DNA of 64,000 nucleotides, from the NCBI RefSeq assembly GCF_027532945.1, contig NZ_JAPZTZ010000003.1, positions 62,001 to 126,000 on the forward strand, read 5' to 3'. Of the stretch, positions 57,134 to 64,000 are shown piece after piece. A program made the position numbers and the translations under genes. Below the pieces are notes generated by a model. That model had not been told where the DNA came from and ran no database searches. It saw only the letters and a list, made by a program, of their open reading frames with translations. The stretch is from Phreatobacter sp. Lineage in GTDB: Bacteria > Pseudomonadota > Alphaproteobacteria > Rhizobiales > Phreatobacteraceae. Each line of letters starts with the position of its first letter. The stretch's first letter is position 1.

Positions 57134-57410
57134 TTCCTCACCACCCCTTCTTGGCTTGTTTTGCGACCTTGCTATCGGTCGCAGTGGGCGATTCAGGCTC
57201 CACCGTGCCTCTCGCGTATCGCGAGTGCGGCGCCAAACTGTTGCGCGTGACCCGATCCATGGCGAGGTCGGTCGACGCACCTTACCTTAGGACATGCGCG
57301 ACCGGTCCTGAGCCAGATGCTTCGCACGGTCTCCCGCCTGCTCCGATATCCCCCGGATCGCGGACAGGCAGGCCAGCCCGCGTCGCGCTTTTGGCCGGAG
57401 GGGGATAAGG

Positions 57411-58163
57411 GTGCCGCGCGCCGTCGTCTTGACCATTGCCGTCGCGAGTCTCGCATCGCTCGGCTCGGTCGCCATGACCTATGCGGTCTATCTGGTGATC
57501 GGCCTTAAGGAGCCTCGGGTCGCCTTCACCCTTGCCAGCCTCTGTCCCCTCATCATCGCGCCGCCGCTGGTCTACTGGGCCTTCCGCAAGAATGACCGGA
57601 TTGCCGCGCTCAACCAGGCTCTCGCAGCCAGCAATGCTGAACTCGCGGTGGCGAAGCGGTCGCTCGAGGAGATGATGCGGCGGGACGGACTGACCGGGCT
57701 GCTCAACCGTACGGCCTTCTTCGCGGCCATGGACGAGGCTCTGAGTGCAGCCGGCGGATGCCTGCTGATGATCGACATCGACCATTTCAAGGCCATCAAC
57801 GACGAGCATGGCCACGCGACCGGTGACGACGTCCTCGTGGTGGTTGGCCACGCCTTGGCCGCCGCCCTCCCCTCCGGCAGCGTCGCAGGACGGCTCGGCG
57901 GGGAGGAGTTCGGCGTCTTCCTGCCCGATATCGAGATTGGCGAGGCGCTGATCTACGCCGAGGCCCTGCGGCAAAGGCTCGGCGCCGATATCGGGAGCCG
58001 GGCCGGGCTCGGCCGCCCGGTCACGGTGAGCGTCGGGGCGGCTGCGGTGGCACGGCACGGAGACATCGCCATGCTCTACCGGACGTCGGATGCGGCGCTC
58101 TATCGCGCGAAGCGGGAGGGACGGAACCGGGTTGCCGGTGGGGGACAGATTCCGCCGTGTTGA
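57411..58163 (+). CDS. Membrane-anchored GGDEF diguanylate cyclase
   Basis: A 250-residue protein with two N-terminal membrane helices (about 3-30 and 40-60), a short coiled segment (AALNQALAASNAELAVAKRS) and a GGDEF domain. The active site is RLGGEEFGVFLPD, preceded by LTGLLNRTAFFAAMDE and DIDHFKAINDEHGHATGDDV, so it should synthesise c-di-GMP. An I-site RxxD is not present at the usual position. The start is a GTG at 57411. It is the second c-di-GMP enzyme in the window. Confidence 0.9.
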   Translation: MPRAVVLTIAVASLASLGSVAMTYAVYLVIGLKEPRVAFTLASLCPLIIAPPLVYWAFRKNDRIAALNQALAASNAELAVAKRSLEEMMRRDGLTGLLNRTAFFAAMDEALSAAGGCLLMIDIDHFKAINDEHGHATGDDVLVVVGHALAAALPSGSVAGRLGGEEFGVFLPDIEIGEALIYAEALRQRLGADIGSRAGLGRPVTVSVGAAAVARHGDIAMLYRTSDAALYRAKREGRNRVAGGGQIPPC

Positions 58164-58178
58164 GGATGGGCCGGGCCC

Positions 58179-58382
58179 TTACCCGTCATTCGCTGCGGCG
58201 GGCCAGCTGGCCGGCGGCTCCTGCGGGCCGCGCCAGGAGAGCATGAGGCCATTGCCGACGGCCCAGGCGCGCAGGGCCGCGACCATCGCATCGGTGCGGC
58301 TGGCGGCGGGCACCTCCTCCTCGATGAAGCGGTCGACCGCGGCGAGGAGGTCGGGGGGGATCTGCAGCTTGATCGTGGTCAT
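58179..58382 (-). CDS. Orphan ribbon-helix-helix protein
   Basis: A 67-residue protein opening with TIKLQIPPDLLAAVDRFIEE, then EVPAASRTDAMVAALRAWAV, a ribbon-helix-helix (CopG/Arc-like) DNA-binding pattern. The C-terminus is Pro/Trp-rich. The ATG at 58382 is chosen because the beta-strand then begins at residue 2. No toxin gene is adjacent, so it is either an orphan antitoxin or a small regulator. Its stop is 15 bases from the convergent GGDEF gene. Confidence 0.72.
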   Translation of the reverse strand: MTTIKLQIPPDLLAAVDRFIEEEVPAASRTDAMVAALRAWAVGNGLMLSWRGPQEPPASWPAAANDG

Positions 58383-58555
58383 GCGCGAATCCTCAGGGCG
58401 TCTCGGCAATCAGGCTTGGGACATTCGTCGGCTGCAGGATGCGCGCTCTCTCGTACAGGAAGAGTTAAGGCGCAAGATGGGTTCCTTTGGAAAAGCCGAC
58501 GGACAGGCCGACGGGATCCGCGTGAACGAGCGCCTCGTCCCCCACCGCCAGCCGA

Positions 58556-60325
58556 TCAGAGCTTGTAGGTCATCCTCAGCCCGCCCCAGTGCCGGCCGAA
58601 AACACGGATCGGCGCGTCGATCTCCTTCATGAAGACGGTGACGCCGTTGCCCATGTCGCGAGCATAGGACTGGACGAGATAGGGCCGGGCGTTACGCGCG
58701 GCTGAGAGCCCGGCGCGATCATCGAAGATGCGCTTGTTGCGGCAGTTGGCGGCGTTCCAGGCGGGGTCGTCGGGCCGCTGCGGGTGCGAATAGATGCGGT
58801 TGTGAACCGGCAGGTAGGCGTTGCGGTCGACGGCGGCGCAGAAGGCCATCTGCTTGTCGACGGCCAGCCATTTCTCCTGGATGGCGGGGAGGATGCCCTC
58901 CAGCACCTTCAGGTAGCGGGTGGAGAACTGCACGGGATTGGTGCCGGCGATCTGCACATAATCGTTGTCGAAGAGGTCATCGCGGCTCAGCCGTCGCGCC
59001 TCGATCGCCGCCTCGAAGGCGCGCGAGATCTCGGCGGCGGCCTCGACGACATGGTCGATGCGGGTGCGGTCCGCCTCGCGCAGCGCCGCGAGGCGGGCAC
59101 TGACGGCGGCGGTGAACTCGGGCGCCGGGCGGACGAATTCGCAATGGCTGCCGAGGGCGGAGCGGCCGGCGATGCGGATGGCGGTTTCGCCGATGCCGGG
59201 GAGCCGCGCCGTGGCGGAGGCGCCGACGCCAAGGGCATCGATCTCTCCGGCGGCGAGCAGCATGCCGCCCTCCGAGAGGTCGCGCGTCTTGGTGCGGCAG
59301 GTCTTGCCGCCGGCCGAGACGGTGACGTCGGTGTCGATGGGCAGGCGGTCGTGACGGCTGCGGTCGCCGACCTCCGACTGGCGCAGGAAGATGGTGAAGC
59401 GCGAGCGCAGCTTCTCGGTGAGGAGCTTGGCCTGTTTGCCGGCGGCGTCGGCCTCGTTCGAGGTAAGTTCGGCTTCCGCCGCGGCCGTGTCGATGGCTCT
59501 CGCACCGGAGGCCACATGGCCGATGAAGGCGGCGCTGTCGCCGGCCGAGCGGGACAGTTCGCCGATGGTCTCGATCTGCCCGTCCACGGCGTCGACGACG
59601 CTGGCGAAGACCGGGCGGATCGCATCGACAGCGCCTGCGATCTGCTGCACAGCGGCGATGGAGGCCTGGGCGTCGGACTGGAGATGGGCAATGCGCCGGG
59701 CGATTTCGTCGGTGGCGCGCTGGGTCTCCATCGACAGGCTCTTCACCTCCGAAGCGACGACCGCGAAGCCCTTGCCGGCATCGCCCGCGCGAGCGGCCTC
59801 GATCGTGGCGTTGAGCGCGAGGAGATTGGTCTGGCGGGCGATCTTGGCGATCAGCGCCACGACCTGATCGATCTCGGCGGAGGAGGCGCGCAGGCCGTCG
59901 ATGCTGAGCGAGGCGTGCCCGACGGCCTCGACGGCCTCGTCGGTGAAGCGGGTTGCCTCGCGCACGCGGCCGCCGATATCGCGCGCGCTCTGGCCAAACT
60001 CTTCCGTTGCAGCGGCGAGCTGGCGGGAATTGTCGGAGGCGCGGGCGGCAAGCCCGTCAAGGGCGCTGGAGCGCTCGCGAATGGCGGCCAGCGCACGGGT
60101 CGCGGCCTCGGTGCCGTCATGGACATGATCGGCGGAGGTGGCGACCTCGGCGATGAGCTTCACGAGATCGGATTCGACGAGGCCGATCGTGTCGCGGATC
60201 TGCGCGATCTCGCCCTTGAGACGGGCGATCTCCGCGTCACGCGGATCGGGTCCGGCCACATCAACGGTAGCCGCAAGGGTGTCGCGACGGCTGGCGGAGA
60301 TCCCAAAAACCATGGGCGTGCTCAT
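58556..60325 (-). CDS. Cytosolic MCP with PilZ domain and conserved C-terminal domain
   Basis: A protein of about 589 residues (start 60325; 60370 is possible) without membrane helices. Order: an N-terminal coiled coil, an MCP signalling domain ([33 protein letters not shown]), a PilZ domain at about 330-430 with the c-di-GMP motifs RHDR and DLSEGG, then a C-terminal domain of about 160 residues. The last contains [31 protein letters not shown] and [21 protein letters not shown] have seen this tail in many alphaproteobacterial MCPs, but it has no name I trust. It would couple chemotaxis or motility to c-di-GMP. Confidence 0.88.
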   Translation of the reverse strand: MSTPMVFGISASRRDTLAATVDVAGPDPRDAEIARLKGEIAQIRDTIGLVESDLVKLIAEVATSADHVHDGTEAATRALAAIRERSSALDGLAARASDNSRQLAAATEEFGQSARDIGGRVREATRFTDEAVEAVGHASLSIDGLRASSAEIDQVVALIAKIARQTNLLALNATIEAARAGDAGKGFAVVASEVKSLSMETQRATDEIARRIAHLQSDAQASIAAVQQIAGAVDAIRPVFASVVDAVDGQIETIGELSRSAGDSAAFIGHVASGARAIDTAAAEAELTSNEADAAGKQAKLLTEKLRSRFTIFLRQSEVGDRSRHDRLPIDTDVTVSAGGKTCRTKTRDLSEGGMLLAAGEIDALGVGASATARLPGIGETAIRIAGRSALGSHCEFVRPAPEFTAAVSARLAALREADRTRIDHVVEAAAEISRAFEAAIEARRLSRDDLFDNDYVQIAGTNPVQFSTRYLKVLEGILPAIQEKWLAVDKQMAFCAAVDRNAYLPVHNRIYSHPQRPDDPAWNAANCRNKRIFDDRAGLSAARNARPYLVQSYARDMGNGVTVFMKEIDAPIRVFGRHWGGLRMTYKL

Positions 60326-60425
60326 CCCCCCGGTGCCCGGGTGAATTCCCAGGTTCGATCTGGAGATCATGCGCTCAGATTGTAAACGGTCGCTTAAGCC
60401 TGTCGCATGCCGATACGGCAGCCAG

Positions 60426-61097
60426 CTAACGCGTCAGGAGATTCGCCACAGCCTCCGGCAGGCCGTCATAGTGATCGAGGATCACGCTGGGATTGAGCTC
60501 GGACAGCGGAATGGCCGTGTAGCCGCCGGAAAAGGCGACGACAGGAACGCCAGCCCCCTGGGCGGCGCGGATGTCGGTCTCGGAATCGCCGACCATGACG
60601 GCCCGCGCCGGGTCACCCCCGGCGGCGGCGATGGTGCGCAGGAGATGGGCGGGATCGGGCTTGCGAACGCCATATGTGTCGGCGCCGGCGATGACGGCGA
60701 AGCGGCGGCTCATGTCGAGCTCATCGAGGAGCTGGCGGGCCAGGCGCTCGACCTTGTTGGTGCAGACCGCCAGCACCATGCCCTCGGCGGCGAAGCGGTC
60801 GAGCGCGGTGATCAGGCCGGGATAGGGCCGGGTCTCCTGCGTCAGGCGCGTCTCATAGACAGCGATGTAGCGCTCGTAGACCGCCTCGATCTCCTCGCGG
60901 CTCTCGCCCCTGCCCTTCAGCCTCAGGGCCTTCTCGACCATCGGCTTGATGCCATGGCCGATGAGGGCGCGCGCCTCATCGAAGACGATCGGGTCGAGGC
61001 CCTCGCTCTCCAGCAGCCAGGACAGGGTGCCGATGAGGTCGGGGCAGCTGTCGACGAGGGTGCCGTCGAGGTCGAAGACGATGGTGGGGGCGGACAT
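60426..61097 (-). CDS. gph: Phosphoglycolate phosphatase
   Basis: A 223-residue HAD-superfamily hydrolase that dephosphorylates 2-phosphoglycolate, from DNA repair or photorespiration-like metabolism. The nucleophile motif is [17 protein letters not shown]. Motif II is LAVCTNK, motif III the Lys of [10 protein letters not shown], and motif [19 protein letters not shown]. The helical cap is of the Gph type ([12 protein letters not shown]). The ATG at 61097 begins [13 protein letters not shown], immediately at the domain. It is divergent from the succinate-semialdehyde dehydrogenase gene. Confidence 0.92.
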   Translation of the reverse strand: MSAPTIVFDLDGTLVDSCPDLIGTLSWLLESEGLDPIVFDEARALIGHGIKPMVEKALRLKGRGESREEIEAVYERYIAVYETRLTQETRPYPGLITALDRFAAEGMVLAVCTNKVERLARQLLDELDMSRRFAVIAGADTYGVRKPDPAHLLRTIAAAGGDPARAVMVGDSETDIRAAQGAGVPVVAFSGGYTAIPLSELNPSVILDHYDGLPEAVANLLTR

Positions 61098-61245
61098 GCG
61101 CGGCTCCGTGGTGTCGCGGCAGGTCATGCCGAAAGGTGACGCGGATGTCATCCTCCGTGTGGCTGGCCTGCCCTTGGACGGGATGCGACACCGCTGCCCC
61201 GGTGCTAGAAAGCCACTCCCATACGAAAACCAACGGAGGCCGCCC

Positions 61246-62718
61246 ATGAACGCCCCCCTGAAGACGACGCCCCTGCCGCTGAAGGACCCCTCGCTCCTCA
61301 AATCGCAGTGCTACGTCAACGGCGAATGGGTCGGCACCCCCGTCGATCCGGTCGTCAATCCTGCGACCGGCCAGACCATCGGCCATGTGCCGCGCTTCGG
61401 CGCCAAGGAGGCGGCCGAGGCCGTCGAGCATGCCGACAAGGCCTTCCGCCTCTGGTCGAAGAAGACCGCCAAGGAGCGCTCGAACCTCCTGCGCAAGTGG
61501 TTCGACCTGATGATCGCCAACACCGACGATCTCGGCCTCATCATGACCGCCGAGCAGGGCAAGCCACTGGCCGAGGCCAAGGGCGAGGTCGCCTATGCCG
61601 CCTCCTTCGTCGAGTTCTTCGCGGAAGAGGCCCGGCGGGTCTATGGCGACATCATCCCGCAGCACCGCCCGGACCACCGCATCCTCGTGCACAAGCAGCC
61701 GATCGGCGTCTGCGCCGCCATCACCCCGTGGAACTTCCCGGCGGCGATGATCACCCGCAAGTGCTCGCCGGCCATCGCGGTCGGCTGCACCATGGTGGTG
61801 AAGCCCGCCCCGGAGACGCCGCTCACCGCCCTGGCGCTGGCCGAGCTCGCGCACCGCGCCGGCATTCCTGCCGGTGTCATCAACATCATCACCGGTGACG
61901 CAGCGCCCATCGGCAAGACCTGGTGCGAGCATCCGACCGTGCGCTTCGTCGGCTTCACCGGCTCGACCCCGGTCGGCAAGCTCCTGATGGCGCAGGCCGC
62001 TTCCACGGTGAAGCGTGTCGGCCTCGAGCTCGGCGGCAACGCGCCCTTCATCGTCTTCGACGATGCCGATATCGACGCGGCGGTCGAGGGCGCCATGGTC
62101 TCGAAGTACCGGAACATGGGCCAGACCTGCGTCTGCGCCAACCGCATCTTCGTGCAGGAGGCCGTCCACGACGCCTTCGTCGCGAAATTCACCGCGCGGG
62201 TGAAAGCGCTGAAGGTCGGCAATGGCCTCGAGCCCGGCATCGACCAGGGCCCGCTGATCAAGCCGGCCGCCGTCGACAAGGTCGAAGCCCATGTGAAGGA
62301 CGCGCTCTCCAAGGGCGCGAAGGTGGAGACCGGCGGCAAGCGCTCGGATCTCGGCCATACCTTCTTCGAGCCGACCGTCCTCTCGGGCGTCACGACGGAC
62401 ATGCTGGTGACGCGCGAGGAGACCTTCGGGCCGCTGGCGCCGATCTACCGGTTCAAGACCGAGGACGAGGCTGTCGCCCTCGCCAACGCCACCCAGTTCG
62501 GCCTCGCCAGCTATTTCTACGGCCGTGACATCGGCCGCATCTTCCGCGTCGCCGAGGCGCTGGAATACGGGATGGTCGGCATCAATACCGGCCTCGTCGG
62601 GACCGATGTCGCGCCCTTCGGCGGGGTGAAGGAATCCGGCCTCGGCCGCGAGGGCTCGCATTACGGCCTCGACGAGTTCATCGAGATCAAGCTGATGATG
62701 CTCGGCGGCATCCAGTGA
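61246..62718 (+). CDS. gabD: NAD(P)-dependent succinate-semialdehyde dehydrogenase
   Basis: A 490-residue aldehyde dehydrogenase oxidising succinate semialdehyde to succinate, the last step of GABA breakdown. Motifs are TPWNFPAAMITRKCSPAIAV, GFTGSTPVGKLLM, the catalytic Glu in LELGGNAPFIVFDDAD and the catalytic Cys in RNMGQTCVCANRIFVQEAVH. GVKESGLGREGSHYGLDEFI near the C-terminus is typical of GabD. GGAGG precedes the ATG. Methylmalonate-semialdehyde dehydrogenase, the partner missing from the valine operon, would look different in this region. Confidence 0.93.
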   Translation: MNAPLKTTPLPLKDPSLLKSQCYVNGEWVGTPVDPVVNPATGQTIGHVPRFGAKEAAEAVEHADKAFRLWSKKTAKERSNLLRKWFDLMIANTDDLGLIMTAEQGKPLAEAKGEVAYAASFVEFFAEEARRVYGDIIPQHRPDHRILVHKQPIGVCAAITPWNFPAAMITRKCSPAIAVGCTMVVKPAPETPLTALALAELAHRAGIPAGVINIITGDAAPIGKTWCEHPTVRFVGFTGSTPVGKLLMAQAASTVKRVGLELGGNAPFIVFDDADIDAAVEGAMVSKYRNMGQTCVCANRIFVQEAVHDAFVAKFTARVKALKVGNGLEPGIDQGPLIKPAAVDKVEAHVKDALSKGAKVETGGKRSDLGHTFFEPTVLSGVTTDMLVTREETFGPLAPIYRFKTEDEAVALANATQFGLASYFYGRDIGRIFRVAEALEYGMVGINTGLVGTDVAPFGGVKESGLGREGSHYGLDEFIEIKLMMLGGIQ

Positions 62719-62740
62719 GCTGAGGGCTCAGGGCTTCTCG

Positions 62741-62768
62741 AAGGGCGGCGTCGCAAGGCGCCGCCCTT
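62741..62768. terminator. Hairpin between gabD and the convergent GT39 gene
   Basis: AAGGGCGGCG (62741-62750) pairs perfectly over 10 bp with CGCCGCCCTT (62759-62768) around an 8-base loop. It follows the gabD stop by 22 bases and precedes the convergent stop at 62793. It could terminate transcripts from both sides. Confidence 0.6.
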
Positions 62769-62792
62769 GTCATTTGAGCCGGGGGGCCAGGT

Positions 62793-64000
62793 TCAGCGTG
62801 CCGCCACGCTCACCGGCGCGAGCGACCTCAGGCCCCGCGCCGGGACGATGACGAGATCGATCTCCCCGCGCCCGCCCCGGCCGATCGCCAGCCGCTCGGG
62901 CTCGCCGAGCACGGCGAACTGGCGCTCCAGCGTGGCGCGCTGGCGGGCGAAGGTCGCCGCCTGCGCGACGATGAGGACATCCGCGCCCTGGTAGGCGCGC
63001 GCGACCTGCCGGAACATGAACCCGCGGGGATCGGGACCGATGACCATGACGTCCGCGGCATCGCCCACGGCAAGGTCAACCTTGCCGCCCTCGTTCCAGG
63101 TGAGCGCCACCACCACCGGTCCCGAGCGGGGTCCGACCCCCTTGGCCGCCAGGACAGGCCGCAGTGCCTTCCAGTCGAAGGCATCGAGCGTCGGATCGGC
63201 CTGGGGCGGCACGCCGAGCCGGGTCAGAAGGCCCGTCGCGCCCATCGCACCGATGCCGAGCGAAAGCACCACGGCGAGGCCGGCACACCATTTCGCCCAG
63301 GCGCGCGGCGAGGGACTGGCATCGGGGTTCGCCACCATCCAGGCGCCGAGCAGCGGGAAGATGAAGAACCAGCCGGGCATGGGCCAGTGCGGCAGGGCCC
63401 AGCCCGACCACAGCGACTGGACCGTGAAATAGAGGATGGTGGGCGCGGCCAGCGCGAGCAGGAACAGCCGGCGGGGATCGAACCAGCGCCTCGCCTCCTG
63501 CACCGCGATGGTGGCGAGCGGCACGGCGATCCAGGGGGCAAGCCAGACGAACTGACCGGCCAGCATCTGCGCGAAGGCGGCGAGCGTCAGCCCCTTGCCG
63601 CCGCCGCGGCCCGCCTGGAAGCGCAGCGACGCCCAGTCATTCGCCATGTTCCAGACGATGATCGGCGAGACGACGACCGCCGCGACAAGCGCGCCGGCAT
63701 AGGGCGCGGGATGCAGAAGCCAGCGCCGGTGCGGCGTCGCCAGCATGAAGGCCGCGAGGCCCAGCACGACGAAGAGCGCCGAGTATTTCGACAATCCTGC
63801 GAGCCCGAAACAGAGGCCGGCCAGAGTCCAAGCCCGCCAGGCTGAGGGCGTCTCGCTGCGCTTGGGAAAGAAAAGCTGCGCCAGAGAGAGCATGCCCGCG
63901 GCAAGGAACAGAAGAAGCGGCCCATCGGGGACGATCCAGGTGCCGGGGGATGCCAGGAAGAACAGCGAGCAGTTCAGCGCCAGCACCGCCCAGACGCCCG
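62793..64000 (-). CDS. GT39/ArnT-like membrane glycosyltransferase (5' end outside window)
   Basis: A multi-helix membrane protein. The frame remains open to the last base (preceding residues GVWAVLALNCSLFF), so the true start is to the right. About eight hydrophobic segments span the first 300 visible residues, followed by a soluble C-terminal domain. DGPLLLFLAAGMLSLAQLFF, GLAGLSKYSALFVVLGLAAF and FQAGRGGGKGLTLAAFAQML match the polyprenyl-phosphate-sugar-dependent transferases (PMT_2/GT39) related to ArnT. It likely moves a sugar from an undecaprenyl carrier to a lipid or protein. The acceptor is unknown, and the first loop with the catalytic Asp lies outside the window. Confidence 0.85.
   Translation of the reverse strand, partial: GVWAVLALNCSLFFLASPGTWIVPDGPLLLFLAAGMLSLAQLFFPKRSETPSAWRAWTLAGLCFGLAGLSKYSALFVVLGLAAFMLATPHRRWLLHPAPYAGALVAAVVVSPIIVWNMANDWASLRFQAGRGGGKGLTLAAFAQMLAGQFVWLAPWIAVPLATIAVQEARRWFDPRRLFLLALAAPTILYFTVQSLWSGWALPHWPMPGWFFIFPLLGAWMVANPDASPSPRAWAKWCAGLAVVLSLGIGAMGATGLLTRLGVPPQADPTLDAFDWKALRPVLAAKGVGPRSGPVVVALTWNEGGKVDLAVGDAADVMVIGPDPRGFMFRQVARAYQGADVLIVAQAATFARQRATLERQFAVLGEPERLAIGRGGRGEIDLVIVPARGLRSLAPVSVAAR

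Noticed and set aside
58179-58382. A complete toxin-antitoxin pair at the orphan ribbon-helix-helix gene
   Set aside because: No frame of toxin size and pattern exists on either side; the neighbours are a GGDEF gene and an MCP-PilZ gene.

Overview
The window is 64 kb of chromosomal, GC-rich DNA from an alphaproteobacterium. It is most likely from the order Hyphomicrobiales (Rhizobiales). The evidence is the gene order glyA-nrdR-ribD-ribE-ribH-nusB-thiL, an LdtR-type MarR regulator beside an L,D-transpeptidase, small families largely confined to this order (DUF6163, DUF2865, DUF2783), TAXI-TRAP and Bug-type transport proteins, and an Asp/Glu leucyltransferase. I cannot name the genus from sequence alone. 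There is no prophage, insertion sequence, integrase, CRISPR array or rRNA. Both window edges cut through genes.

Layout. 1-6.3 kb: the end of a sugar-type binding protein gene, a metallophosphoesterase, and a ugpB-ugpA-ugpE glycerol-3-phosphate uptake operon. The operon is preceded by a PHO-box-like repeat and has no ugpC beside it. 6.3-9.8 kb: a gene-poor stretch with a decayed reading frame, a membrane GGDEF-EAL protein and an MgtC protein. 9.8-18.4 kb: SorAB sulfite dehydrogenase, a cupin of the hydroxynitrile-lyase type, YghU, a soluble globin-coupled chemoreceptor, and a TAXI-TRAP transporter. 18.4-21.5 kb: a DUF1508 protein, a peptide-deformylase-like protein that lacks two metal ligands, and a fused peptide-type ABC ATPase with a strong terminator. 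21.5-27.5 kb: the riboflavin/one-carbon/thiamine operon. 27.5-30 kb: ldtP, a 43-residue membrane protein and ldtR, with a perfect inverted repeat upstream. 30-34 kb: a valine catabolic operon. 34-41 kb: hemB, a putative lipoprotein, threonine dehydratase, bpt, a Bug-type binding protein and parC.

41-48 kb: a brnTA module whose toxin is frameshifted, a VOC protein, CreA, two small secreted proteins, cysS-GFA-cimA as an overlapping operon, and an intact parDE module. 48-56 kb: a LOG protein divergent from an Atm1-type exporter, a DUF2783/FAD-monooxygenase pair separated by a 24-bp-period repeat, a DUF2865 protein and a class III aminotransferase. 57-64 kb: tRNA-Val(CAC), a GGDEF protein, an orphan ribbon-helix-helix protein, a cytosolic MCP-PilZ protein, gph, a succinate-semialdehyde dehydrogenase and a truncated GT39-type glycosyltransferase.

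Recurring themes are nutrient uptake (four distinct binding proteins), cyclic-di-GMP signalling (GGDEF-EAL, GGDEF, PilZ-MCP) and soluble chemoreceptors without ligand-binding periplasmic domains. I found no new defence or mobile system. The most interesting items are the LdtR unit with its unannotated mini-protein and palindrome, the metal-ligand-deficient deformylase, the interleaved inverted repeats before bpt, the broken brnT, and the repeat array upstream of the DUF2783 gene.
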